From contig DPSB01000261.1 in NCBI GenBank assembly GCA_003537495.1, positions 554-10,275 on the forward strand: 9,722 bases of DNA. The letters are read 5' to 3'. This document shows, piece after piece, positions 1-6,462 of the stretch (position 1 is its first letter; each line of letters opens with the position of its first letter). The DNA comes from Cytophagales bacterium. GTDB lineage: Bacteria; Bacteroidota; Bacteroidia; Cytophagales; Cyclobacteriaceae. Both the position numbers and the translations under genes were made by a program. Below the pieces are notes generated by a model. It ran no database searches. It saw only the letters and a list, made by a program, of their open reading frames with translations, and was not told the DNA's origin.

Positions 1-513
1 GTAGTAGGCGTGTTCCCACACATCCAACCCTAAAAGGGGTGTACCTTTTACTTCGGCTACATCCATCAACGGGTTATCTTGATTAGGTGTAGAGGTGATG
101 GCCAGTTTACCCGATGCATCTTTTATTAACCAAGCCCAGCCCGAACCAAAGCGAGTTGTTGCTGCCGCATTAAACTTGGTTTTAAACTCATCAAAATTTC
201 CAAATGCTGCGTTAATGGCATCGGCCAACGCGCCTGTGGGTGCGCCACCGGCATTCGGGCCCATAATTGTCCAGAAAAGCGAGTGGTTATAATGGCCGCC
301 ACCGTTGTTACGCACAGCTGCCGGGTATTTGGAAATGTTTGCACAAATTTCTTCAATGCTCAGGTTCTCTTCGGGTTTACCCGCTACTGCATTATTTAAA
401 TTGGTAACGTATGCGTTGTGATGTTTGCCATGGTGAATTTCCATGGTGCGTGCATCGATGTGCGGCTCTAATGCATTAAAAGCATAAGGCAGCGCAGGAA
501 GTGTAAATGCCAT
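1..513 (-). CDS. sodA: Fe/Mn-family superoxide dismutase, C-terminus cut off by the window edge
   Basis: This enzyme dismutates superoxide to hydrogen peroxide and oxygen. No signal peptide is visible, so it is probably cytoplasmic. The reading frame starts at ATG (511-513) and stays open for 171 codons to base 1; the family is usually about 200 residues, so roughly 30 are missing. All four metal ligands are visible: His27 (MEIHHGKHH), His77 ([10 protein letters not shown]), Asp164 and His168 (DVWEHAYY). Gly at 73 in the GGGHYNHS segment, together with Gln145 in the NQDNP segment, is the arrangement typical of Mn-type rather than Fe-type enzymes. A cambialistic enzyme cannot be excluded. It is separated by 96 bp from the upstream yciH-like gene and has its own promoter-like element, so it is probably a separate transcription unit. 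The family call is secure; the metal preference is inferred. Confidence 0.95.
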   Translation of the reverse strand, partial: MAFTLPALPYAFNALEPHIDARTMEIHHGKHHNAYVTNLNNAVAGKPEENLSIEEICANISKYPAAVRNNGGGHYNHSLFWTIMGPNAGGAPTGALADAINAAFGNFDEFKTKFNAAATTRFGSGWAWLIKDASGKLAITSTPNQDNPLMDVAEVKGTPLLGLDVWEHAYY

Positions 514-536
514 AAGAATTTATTTTTAGTGAATAA

Positions 537-544
537 CAAATATA
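537..544 (-). promoter_or_regulatory. Putative Bacteroidota -7 promoter element for the superoxide dismutase
   Basis: The minus strand reads TATATTTG, an exact match to the Bacteroidota -7 consensus TAnnTTTG. It ends 23 bp upstream of the ATG, predicting a 5' leader of about 16-18 nt. I see no convincing TTTG-like -33 element at the usual distance, so the assignment rests on the -7 box and its position. The leader is A/T-rich and has no Shine-Dalgarno sequence. Confidence 0.5.
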
Positions 545-603
545 CAACCAGAACCCGTTTTGAAGGCTAAAAGTTTATTCTGAACCGAGGATTTTTATGA
601 GTG

Positions 604-620
604 GGAAAATCAGATTTTCC
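604..620 (-). other. Short perfect stem-loop over the yciH stop codon
   Basis: GGAAAATC and GATTTTCC form a perfect inverted repeat around a single base (a 7 bp stem with a 3 nt loop when folded). It spans the TGA stop codon of the SUI1-family gene. In the direction of transcription it is not followed by a T-run, so it is not a canonical intrinsic terminator. It may protect the 3' end or act as a weak terminator before the superoxide dismutase gene. Confidence 0.35.
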
Positions 621-954
621 GCGACTTATACCCTTCTTTGGTAAGTACGGCCACTACTTTATCGCGCACATCGCCCTGCATCAGAATCTCACCATCTTTG
701 GCTGAACCACCTACCCCACATTTGGTTTTGAGTAATTTGGTTAATGTTTCCAGATCATCGGTTGTTCCAACAAATCCGGTAACCAATGTTACCTGCTTTC
801 CGGCCCTACCCTTATTATCCATTTGAATGCGCAGACTTTGTTTTGCGGGTGGCAAGGTTTCAGCTTCTACGTTTTTATCGTAGCTATAATCAAAATCGGA
901 GTTGGTGGAGTACACCACACCATCTCTGTTCTTCCAATCGTTTTTTTTGCTCAT
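610..954 (-). CDS. yciH: SUI1/eIF1-family translation factor, YciH-like
   Basis: This is a 114-residue bacterial homologue of eukaryotic initiation factor 1. Members of this family can influence the fidelity of start-codon selection, but the bacterial proteins are not essential and their exact role is unsettled. The N-terminal 35 residues are polar and probably flexible. The SUI1 fold runs from about residue 38 to the end. Its hallmarks are the basic GRAGKQVTLVTGF segment (49-61), where the family contacts the ribosome, and the LLKTKCGVGGSAKDGEILMQGD segment (74-95) followed by a C-terminal GYKSRKI. Length and motifs are normal for the family. The ATG lies only 4 bp after the stop of the J-domain gene, so the two are almost certainly co-transcribed and may be translationally coupled. 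A chaperone-like and a translation-related protein in one unit suggests a link to protein synthesis or quality control, but this is inference. Confidence 0.93.
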   Translation of the reverse strand: MSKKNDWKNRDGVVYSTNSDFDYSYDKNVEAETLPPAKQSLRIQMDNKGRAGKQVTLVTGFVGTTDDLETLTKLLKTKCGVGGSAKDGEILMQGDVRDKVVAVLTKEGYKSRKI

Positions 955-958
955 TACC

Positions 959-1741
959 TTAAAAGTTATGAATGCGTAAAAAAATAAAACTCAACAACAT
1001 CAGCAACCCATTTACTACACCCAGGTTAAACCGAAACTCAATGCCCTTCCACCAAAATGTACCTAGCAGTGAAGTTATTAATAACACAATCGGCAAGAAA
1101 ATAAAATTTCCATAGATGGAGCCGAGTATTCTGGTTTTAAATTTTGTGTCTTCATTTTCAATTGCCAGTGGTATGGAAAACCAAGCTGAACTGTATAAGA
1201 TAATAATGTTGCCTTGATGAAACTCTTCTGCTAACTGAGGCTTGAGGTTAATTACTTCGCCATCTTGTAAGGATAATTTTGAGAGTTGATCTCTACGCGA
1301 GGCCTGAAGGCGAATGCTTACAATCTCCTCTCTTGTTTGCTCACTGGGTAATGTATAATCCGCAATCAATACGGCAGAAAAAAGCAGCGCCAGGCGCGAA
1401 AGCATGATAGCATACTTCAGGTAATCGCGCATGGTTTCCAAAGCTTGCCTGCGCCTGGAACCCGATTGGCCTTGCCCCGGTGGCTTAGGCCGATAGCGTG
1501 GGTCGCGATGTACTATAACCGGCTCTGCTGGCGCACCCAACAATAGTTTATCGTACTCGCGTTTACGCAGTGCATCACCCAATACTTCGTAGGCTTCATT
1601 TACTTCAATAAAAATGGCAGCTGCCTCTTTCGATGCATTCCTATCGGGATGAAATTGCAAAGCGAGCTTGCGGTAAGCCTGCTTGATTTCAGCCTCGCTG
1701 GCATAAATGTTTAAGCCCAATATGAAGTAGTAGTTTTTCAA
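959..1741 (-). CDS. Membrane-anchored J-domain protein (DnaJ-like co-chaperone) with a TTG start
   Basis: The first 66 residues form a complete J domain: NYYFILGL at the start, the basic helix with QAYRKLALQFHPDRN, the invariant HPD at 31-33 that stimulates the DnaK ATPase, then EAYEVLGDALRKREYD. A basic proline-rich linker follows (about 78-104). The remainder is not the zinc-finger/substrate-binding part of true DnaJ. It contains three hydrophobic segments (about 108-128, 210-229 and 238-256) with a polar stretch between the first two (130-205). It is therefore probably a membrane-tethered co-chaperone that recruits DnaK to a membrane site; its client is unknown. The start is TTG at 1739-1741. 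No in-frame ATG exists before residue 104, and the J domain begins right at this codon, so a non-ATG start is well supported. It heads a two-gene unit with the SUI1-family gene. Confidence 0.88.
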   Translation of the reverse strand: MKNYYFILGLNIYASEAEIKQAYRKLALQFHPDRNASKEAAAIFIEVNEAYEVLGDALRKREYDKLLLGAPAEPVIVHRDPRYRPKPPGQGQSGSRRRQALETMRDYLKYAIMLSRLALLFSAVLIADYTLPSEQTREEIVSIRLQASRRDQLSKLSLQDGEVINLKPQLAEEFHQGNIIILYSSAWFSIPLAIENEDTKFKTRILGSIYGNFIFLPIVLLITSLLGTFWWKGIEFRFNLGVVNGLLMLLSFIFLRIHNF

Positions 1742-1760
1742 AAAGTAAATTTCCGGATTA

Positions 1761-1768
1761 TAAAGATA
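1761..1768 (-). promoter_or_regulatory. Possible -7 promoter element for the J-domain gene
   Basis: The minus strand reads TATCTTTA, one mismatch from TAnnTTTG, 19 bp before the TTG start. It abuts the T-run of the upstream universal-stress-protein terminator, sharing its last base, so termination and new initiation would be packed into about 60 bp. No clear -33 element is seen, because that position is occupied by the terminator stem. Weakly supported. Confidence 0.3.
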
Positions 1769-1799
1769 AAAAAATAAGCCACGCGCGTGGCGTGGCTTA
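1768..1799 (-). terminator. Rho-independent terminator of the universal stress protein gene
   Basis: TAAGCCACGC (1775-1784) and GCGTGGCTTA (1790-1799) form a perfect 10 bp stem with a 5 nt loop. In the direction of transcription the stem is followed by seven T residues (1774 to 1768). It begins 24 bp after the stop codon of the upstream gene. GC-rich stem, short loop and T-run make this a textbook intrinsic terminator. Confidence 0.9.
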
Positions 1800-1823
1800 C
1801 AGATTTATAAAATCGAAATACGA

Positions 1824-2672
1824 TTAACGCTTCACTACAAACGTTAACACCGGGCGTTTGGCATGGCTTACCACATCTTCGGCAATACTGCCCGCCAGCA
1901 CGTGGGCAAAACCTGTGCGGCCGTGCGTTGCCATGGCAATCATATCCGCATCAATGGTTTCAGCGAAGTAGATAATACCATCTTCTTCGGTTATGTCGTT
2001 AAACACATTAACGGTGTAATTTTTCAGTCCAAGTTTTTTGGTAAACTTTTCCATGTAGTCTTTCACCACATAATCGCGTTGAAAATCGCCAGGCGTATTA
2101 ATGCGCACCAGGTGCACGGTAGAGTTATACAACGCTTGTGTTTTCTTTACCATGCGCGAGAAAATTTCTTCGTCTTTATGCATGGCTGTGGCATACACTA
2201 TATTCTTGAAGTTTACCTTGGATGGTTTTTTATTGATGCTAAGTACCGGACACTTCGCATGCCTTACCACACGTTCGGTGTTGGTGCCAATCACGGAATC
2301 TACTGCACCCGAGCGACCGCTTGTACCCATTACAACCAAATCAACCTTATTATCGGTAATAATGGTACGCATGCCATGAAATGCATTACCCACGCGTAAC
2401 TCGCCTGTAACTTTAACCTGTTCAAAACGAGGATCAAGCACCAGCTTTTCAAGTTGTGCCTTTGATTTCTCCAGTAACTTAACGGTATAAAGTTTATCGG
2501 CCCAGCCTTCTTTTTGCCACTCACCGGTTACTGAAAAAGAAGAAGAACTTGCCTCTTCCACTACGTGCAAAAGCGTAATGTCAGCATTAGATTTTTTTGC
2601 GATTTCAACAGCAACCTCTAAAGCATTAACAGAGGTTTTAGAGAAATCGGTAGGTACTAGTATTTTTTTCAT
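1824..2672 (-). CDS. Universal stress protein with two tandem Usp domains
   Basis: This is a 282-residue cytoplasmic protein made of two UspA-type domains, about 1-147 and 154-282, each an alpha/beta nucleotide-binding fold. Domain 1 begins MKKILVPTDFS and carries a full ATP-binding motif of the G-x2-G-x9-G(S/T) type (Gly116, Gly119, Gly129-Thr130). Domain 2 carries the variant ATHGRTGFAHVLAGS (248-262), in which the first Gly is Ala, a common Usp form. Both domains may therefore bind nucleotide, domain 1 more certainly. Tandem Usp proteins are frequent in Bacteroidota and are generally linked to starvation, oxygen or redox stress; the specific function here is unknown. The gene follows the cbb3 oxidase operon in the same direction after 69 bp, has a promoter-like element in that gap, and ends at a strong terminator. 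Partial read-through from the oxidase operon is possible. Confidence 0.95.
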   Translation of the reverse strand: MKKILVPTDFSKTSVNALEVAVEIAKKSNADITLLHVVEEASSSSFSVTGEWQKEGWADKLYTVKLLEKSKAQLEKLVLDPRFEQVKVTGELRVGNAFHGMRTIITDNKVDLVVMGTSGRSGAVDSVIGTNTERVVRHAKCPVLSINKKPSKVNFKNIVYATAMHKDEEIFSRMVKKTQALYNSTVHLVRINTPGDFQRDYVVKDYMEKFTKKLGLKNYTVNVFNDITEEDGIIYFAETIDADMIAMATHGRTGFAHVLAGSIAEDVVSHAKRPVLTFVVKR

Positions 2673-2706
2673 TGCAATAAGATTTTAATAATGTTTGAAC
2701 CTGAAC

Positions 2707-2736
2707 TAAAAGTACTCAATTACACACAAAATCAAA
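2707..2736 (-). promoter_or_regulatory. Putative promoter of the universal stress protein gene
   Basis: On the minus strand TTTG (2733-2736) is followed after 18 bp by TACTTTTA (2707-2714), one mismatch from the Bacteroidota -7 consensus TAnnTTTG, with a -33 element at accepted spacing. The -7 box ends 34 bp before the ATG. The same TACTTTTA octamer occurs at the predicted ccoN promoter, which mildly supports both. Located entirely in the gap between the two genes. Confidence 0.45.
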
Positions 2737-2741
2737 AAAGC

Positions 2742-3425
2742 TTAGCGGCAGATCACTTCTCCCGTAAGGGTTTTTCCAAGCGCATTGTGTTGTGCGGCCG
2801 GATGATGCACAAAGACCCTGGCCATAAGCCAAACGCCAACCAGTATAAATGAAAGCATAGCCATGCGATGATAATAACGGGTTAGTGACTTGAATCCCAG
2901 CCCCATTAACCAACTAAAACCCACCATTACCGGCCAGGTGCCTAATCCAAAAAGTAACATAAAAATAAATCCATCGGTAGCCGCAGGCAGAATAAAGCAA
3001 TATGTAAGTGCAAGGTATGTAAGGCCACATGGCAGTAAGCCATTCAGCATTCCCATTACAAACACCGCACTGGTTTGTTTTTTATGCAACCAAAAACCAA
3101 ATAGTTGTTTGAGTTTAATGGTAAGTTTATTCACCCCTGCTGTAAACAAAGGAATGTTTACACCGGTAATAGCGCCCACACCCATCAATAAAAAAATGGC
3201 CCCCATTGCAAACGAAAGCACACCCTGATAGGCCCGAAGACTAAACAAACTGCCAAAGGCCGCAGCTAATATGCCCATCAAACCATAGATTAAAACCCGG
3301 CCTGTATTATAAACAACCTTGTGCAGCATAAAGGGTTTGCGTGCTGTTACGGCCATAGCCAGCGGACTGCACATGCCTGCGCAGTGTAAACTTCCAGCTA
3401 ATCCCAACACAAGGGCTGTCCACAT
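2742..3425 (-). CDS. TauE/SafE- or DsbD_2-like membrane protein, last gene of the cbb3 operon
   Basis: A 227-residue polytopic inner-membrane protein with about six hydrophobic segments (roughly 2-26, 40-62, 68-90, 118-145, 150-175, 188-206). The first helix contains SLHCAGMCSP, with His14, Cys15 and Cys19; the matching helix of the second half contains NGLLPCGLTY with Cys133. This paired pattern is typical of the DsbD_2 / cytochrome c biogenesis transmembrane family, often labelled sulfite exporter TauE/SafE. Similar genes commonly sit in cco clusters. Because Cys and His in membrane helices can bind copper or exchange disulfides, a role in copper handling or haem/thiol maturation of the oxidase is likely, but the exact activity is unknown. 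The ATG lies 4 bp after the ccoH stop, so it belongs to the operon. The C-terminal tail (207-227) is rich in His and polar residues. Confidence 0.85.
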   Translation of the reverse strand: MWTALVLGLAGSLHCAGMCSPLAMAVTARKPFMLHKVVYNTGRVLIYGLMGILAAAFGSLFSLRAYQGVLSFAMGAIFLLMGVGAITGVNIPLFTAGVNKLTIKLKQLFGFWLHKKQTSAVFVMGMLNGLLPCGLTYLALTYCFILPAATDGFIFMLLFGLGTWPVMVGFSWLMGLGFKSLTRYYHRMAMLSFILVGVWLMARVFVHHPAAQHNALGKTLTGEVICR

Positions 3426-3429
3426 AACC

Positions 3430-3849
3430 TTATAACACCAATAATTTTTCGAAATAATAATTCTGGCCGTTAGCCGACCATGAAAAACCTACGCGGTACA
3501 ATCCAGCTTCCCAGTTTTTCAATTCAAAATATTGATTGGAATCTGAAACAGCCGGCACTTCAAACTGATAATCGAGGGCAGCTTTACTTGGGCGCTGTAC
3601 CGTTAGCTTGCCATTTTCTATCTGGTTGAACTGCGCAAACGACACTTTCACTTTATTGCCTTCAAATGCCAATTCGGGTTTAGCAGCCAACGCATTGGCA
3701 TTGCTTACGCGATGCATCTTCTCGCTATGCTTCAGTTCTTCTTCATAATAGTTTTTCGAAACCAGGCTTACTTCCTGCTTCATAGCAATAAATACCAGCG
3801 TGCCGATGAACAACGCGAAGAATATAAACGAACCCCAGATCCATTTCAT
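3430..3849 (-). CDS. ccoH: FixH/CcoH family cbb3 oxidase assembly protein
   Basis: This 139-residue protein has one N-terminal membrane helix (about 4-23) and a soluble domain that should face the periplasm. The family motif is VSKNYYEEEL (31-40), directly after the helix, followed by a beta-rich domain ending in GFSWSANGQNYYFEKLLVL. CcoH/FixH proteins are needed for assembly or stability of cbb3 oxidase; in studied Proteobacteria CcoH contacts the oxidase subunits. Length is close to that of other Bacteroidota members. It lies 12 bp after ccoG and 4 bp before the TauE/DsbD_2-like gene, the usual ccoG-ccoH order. The sequence is too divergent for a residue-level functional statement. Confidence 0.88.
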   Translation of the reverse strand: MKWIWGSFIFFALFIGTLVFIAMKQEVSLVSKNYYEEELKHSEKMHRVSNANALAAKPELAFEGNKVKVSFAQFNQIENGKLTVQRPSKAALDYQFEVPAVSDSNQYFELKNWEAGLYRVGFSWSANGQNYYFEKLLVL

Positions 3850-3861
3850 AATGTTATTAGT

Positions 3862-5316
3862 TTAATCTGCATTTTTTGCTTTCAACTTAATTGGCCCGAT
3901 AAATCGGGCTGTAGCGGTTTCTAATTTTTCATCGCCCTGGTAAATACCCAACTCAATTACAGTTTTTGCTGTGGTAATGGCTGCTTCCGGTAACTTGATC
4001 ATGATCATTCCTTTTGTAATACCTTCTTTTGGTACCACTATGTTCGGATCACCTACTTTCATATAGGTAGCGTCCGCGGGCGATTCTACTTTTACTGTCA
4101 ATTCAATATCCTCAAATGTTTTATTTACAAATTCGATGCTGTACAGATTGGTAATCTGGCCATCATCGGTTTTGGTATAGAGCGTACCCGGTACTTTTAA
4201 TATCGTGGTTTCAATATCGGCACGGGTAAATACAAAATAACTCAGCAGGCTTATCAACGCTGTTAACACCACAGCATACCCGGCAACGCGCGGTGTAAAG
4301 ATTTTTTGTTTTCCCTGGCTGATGGCATTGTAAGATGAAAGCCGGATTAAACCTTTTGGTTTATCAATCTTGGTCATTACATCATCGCAGGCATCAATAC
4401 AAGCGGTACAGTTTACACACTCCAATTGTGTGCCGTTGCGAATATCAATACCAGTTGGGCATACATGCACACAGAGTTTACAATCAATACAATCGCCTTG
4501 CTTTTCAGTAATGGTGGTTTGATTTTTTTTCAGCTTGCCACGGGGTTCACCCCGCAACCAATCGTAGGCAACTACCAGCGAATCTTTCACCAACAACACA
4601 CCTTGCAATCGTCCATACGGACAAACAGCAATGCAGGCCTGTTCCCGAAACCAGGCGAACACACCATAAAAGATTGCCGTAAATGCTATCAAACCAATAA
4701 AACCTGCCAGGTGTGCTGTAGGTGGTTGTGTTACAATTTCCTTTACCTGATCAATGCCAATCAGATAAGCCATGGTAGTATGCGAAATCAAAAGCGAGAT
4801 AAAAATGAAGATGACTTGCTTGGTTGATTTCTTCAGAATTTTTTCGCGCGTCCACTTACTGTTGTTTAATCTGCGTTGCGCATTTGCATCGCCTTCAATC
4901 CAGTATTCAATTTTACGGAAAACCATTTCCATGAATAAAGTTTGCGGACAAGCCCAGCCACACCACAACCGACCAAACGCTACGGTAAACAGAATTACAA
5001 AAACAAAGAACGTAATCAGCGTAAGCGCCAGCAGAAAAAAGTCCTGTGGCCAGAATACCTGGCCAAACAGGATAAACTTGCGTTCGAAAATATTGAATAA
5101 CAAAAACGGACGACCTTGCCATTGCAAAAACGGGCCTGCAAAAAACAAGCTGAGTAAAAACACCGTTACCCAAATGCGCAGGTTATGAAAATAACCCGCT
5201 GGTTTTTTAGGATGAATCCAAACCCGCTTGCCCTTCTCATCTACGGTGGCCAACGTATCGCGAAACTCCTCTTCGTACTGATAAAAATTATGTCCGTTCT
5301 CCTTCACCTGACTCAC
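3862..5316 (-). CDS. ccoG: CcoG/RdxA/FixG membrane iron-sulfur protein of cbb3 assembly
   Basis: A 484-residue membrane protein with about five hydrophobic segments (near 48-62, 92-112, 168-186, 203-222, 345-364). CcoG-type proteins bind [4Fe-4S] clusters and are implicated in cupric ion reduction for delivery of copper to the cbb3 active site. Two complete ferredoxin motifs are visible: Cys276-Cys279-Cys282-Cys286 and Cys300-Cys303-Cys306-Cys310. Further conserved cysteines lie at 119/123 (CGWACPQ) and 228/232 (CIAVCPYG), the NosR/FixG-like pattern. After the last helix comes an immunoglobulin-like C-terminal domain (about 368-478), probably periplasmic. The start is GTG at 5314-5316: an in-frame stop lies just upstream and the next Met is residue 130, well inside the conserved part. 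The gene begins 21 bp after ccoP. Confidence 0.97.
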   Translation of the reverse strand: MSQVKENGHNFYQYEEEFRDTLATVDEKGKRVWIHPKKPAGYFHNLRIWVTVFLLSLFFAGPFLQWQGRPFLLFNIFERKFILFGQVFWPQDFFLLALTLITFFVFVILFTVAFGRLWCGWACPQTLFMEMVFRKIEYWIEGDANAQRRLNNSKWTREKILKKSTKQVIFIFISLLISHTTMAYLIGIDQVKEIVTQPPTAHLAGFIGLIAFTAIFYGVFAWFREQACIAVCPYGRLQGVLLVKDSLVVAYDWLRGEPRGKLKKNQTTITEKQGDCIDCKLCVHVCPTGIDIRNGTQLECVNCTACIDACDDVMTKIDKPKGLIRLSSYNAISQGKQKIFTPRVAGYAVVLTALISLLSYFVFTRADIETTILKVPGTLYTKTDDGQITNLYSIEFVNKTFEDIELTVKVESPADATYMKVGDPNIVVPKEGITKGMIMIKLPEAAITTAKTVIELGIYQGDEKLETATARFIGPIKLKAKNAD

Positions 5317-5337
5317 CGGTTTTATAACATGCTATAT

Positions 5338-6258
5338 TTATAAACTTGCCTGCACCTTTACTGAATCAGCAGGCGCAGATTCTTTTGGTTTATATAATTC
5401 ACCTTCGGGTTTCTTTCCGTTTTCCGGATTAGCACCCTGCAGGGTAAGTACATAGCTTGCCACATTCTGCATTTTCTCCGGACTGATAAATCCTTCCCAC
5501 GCAATCATGTTGGTGCCTTGCACTCCGTGGCGCACTACTTTAAAGATGTCCTGAACAGAGCCACCGTGTTTCCAATATTCATCCGTTAGGTTGGGACCAA
5601 TATCGCCACCACCATCTTTGCGATGACAGGATGCACAGTTATTCAAAAATGTAGTTTTGCCATCGGCCAATGCTGTAGCATCGGTTATCAACTGCACAGT
5701 AGTTTCGTCAATGGCCGCTGTGGGGCTGGAGGCTTTTAATTTCCTGGCCTGCTCATCGGCAATGGCCAACTCGGTTTCATATTCTTTTAAAGGCAGCGGC
5801 AATGTATCGGACATGTGGTAGAACACCATGTACACACCGGCAAATACAATGGTTGCATAGAATAACCATTTCCACCACGGTGGCAAGTGGTTATCCAATT
5901 CGCGGATGCCATCGTAGTTATGATCCAACATAAGATCAGCCTCTTTTTCCAAAGGCTGAAAATCGTTTGACTCTTTCCAGATTTTTGCCCAGAACGAAGG
6001 TTGTTCTACATATGGAATACCCAACCGCTCGGCCCGCTCGCGCGTGGCTTGTTTTACCATAAAGTTGAGCACCTGCAACATGTAAAGTGCCACCAGCATC
6101 ACCAACAACACCACTACAAAAACAAAACCTACTACGGTATAAAACATCAGCATGGGATCGTCCCAGAAAGAAGTTGCAGCAGATGAAGACGCTGCCTCGG
6201 TTTGTGCAAAGCTTGCGAAGCTTAGCAGCAAGGCGAATATTAAAAACAACTTTTTCAT
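5338..6258 (-). CDS. ccoP: cbb3 cytochrome c oxidase subunit CcoP, with one haem c site
   Basis: CcoP brings electrons to the cbb3 oxidase. The 306-residue protein starts with a signal-peptide-like segment (MKKLFLIFALLLSFASFAQ), followed by a membrane helix (about 37-64). The cytoplasmic FixP/CcoP N-terminal signature DHNYDGIRELDNHLPPWW lies at 112-129, then a second helix (130-148) and a periplasmic cytochrome c domain (about 195-275). There is a single CXXCH haem site, C208-A-S-C211-H212, with Met251 in GTNMIAWEG as probable axial ligand. Well-studied proteobacterial CcoP subunits have two haem c sites, so this is the shorter mono-haem form. The C-terminal 30 residues are Lys/Glu/Pro-rich and probably unstructured. 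It starts 6 bp after ccoQ, in the operon. Confidence 0.96.
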   Translation of the reverse strand: MKKLFLIFALLLSFASFAQTEAASSSAATSFWDDPMLMFYTVVGFVFVVVLLVMLVALYMLQVLNFMVKQATRERAERLGIPYVEQPSFWAKIWKESNDFQPLEKEADLMLDHNYDGIRELDNHLPPWWKWLFYATIVFAGVYMVFYHMSDTLPLPLKEYETELAIADEQARKLKASSPTAAIDETTVQLITDATALADGKTTFLNNCASCHRKDGGGDIGPNLTDEYWKHGGSVQDIFKVVRHGVQGTNMIAWEGFISPEKMQNVASYVLTLQGANPENGKKPEGELYKPKESAPADSVKVQASL

Positions 6259-6264
6259 AGTGGG

Positions 6265-6459
6265 TCAGGTTAGAGATTCGGCATTAACATTAGATTCAGA
6301 TCCATCGTGCAACGGCTTTTCACTCATCTCGCGAATGAAAGTTTTATCGGCTGTAAATGTCCACCACAACAGCACGATGAAAAACGTAAAGAAGATTACA
6401 AACGAGATAACCGGCCAGATGGCAACGTTATCCATGCTTTGAAGTACTTGCTTATACAT
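6265..6459 (-). CDS. ccoQ: CcoQ-like small subunit of cbb3 oxidase
   Basis: A 64-residue protein with one strongly hydrophobic helix (about 13-33, rich in Phe, Ile and Val, then LLWWTF) and a polar, acidic C-terminus. Its position between ccoN/O and ccoP, with gaps of 3 and 6 bp, is that of CcoQ, which helps stabilise the oxidase complex in Proteobacteria. Sequence conservation in this family is low, so the call rests on size, single helix, the WW-TFTADK pattern after the helix and gene order. It is a real gene despite its size, because the junctions on both sides are tight. Confidence 0.85.
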   Translation of the reverse strand: MYKQVLQSMDNVAIWPVISFVIFFTFFIVLLWWTFTADKTFIREMSEKPLHDGSESNVNAESLT

Positions 6460-6462
6460 ACT

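Noticed and set aside
1863..2399. 178-codon plus-strand reading frame opposite the universal stress protein
   Set aside because: It lies wholly antisense to a clearly real gene with strong domain evidence and shows no family features of its own.
2890..3228. 112-codon plus-strand frame opposite the TauE/DsbD_2-like gene
   Set aside because: Antisense shadow of a real membrane-protein gene; no recognisable domain.
4426..5188. Two plus-strand frames of 133 and 138 codons opposite ccoG
   Set aside because: Antisense to the ferredoxin and membrane regions of ccoG; composition reflects the complementary strand rather than a protein family.
5322..5330. Minimal reading frame ATG-TTA-TAA just before the GTG start of ccoG
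   Set aside because: It could act as a start-stop element that affects ccoG translation, but nine bases are too little evidence and nothing else supports it. It is also not an alternative start, because it is out of frame and closes at once.
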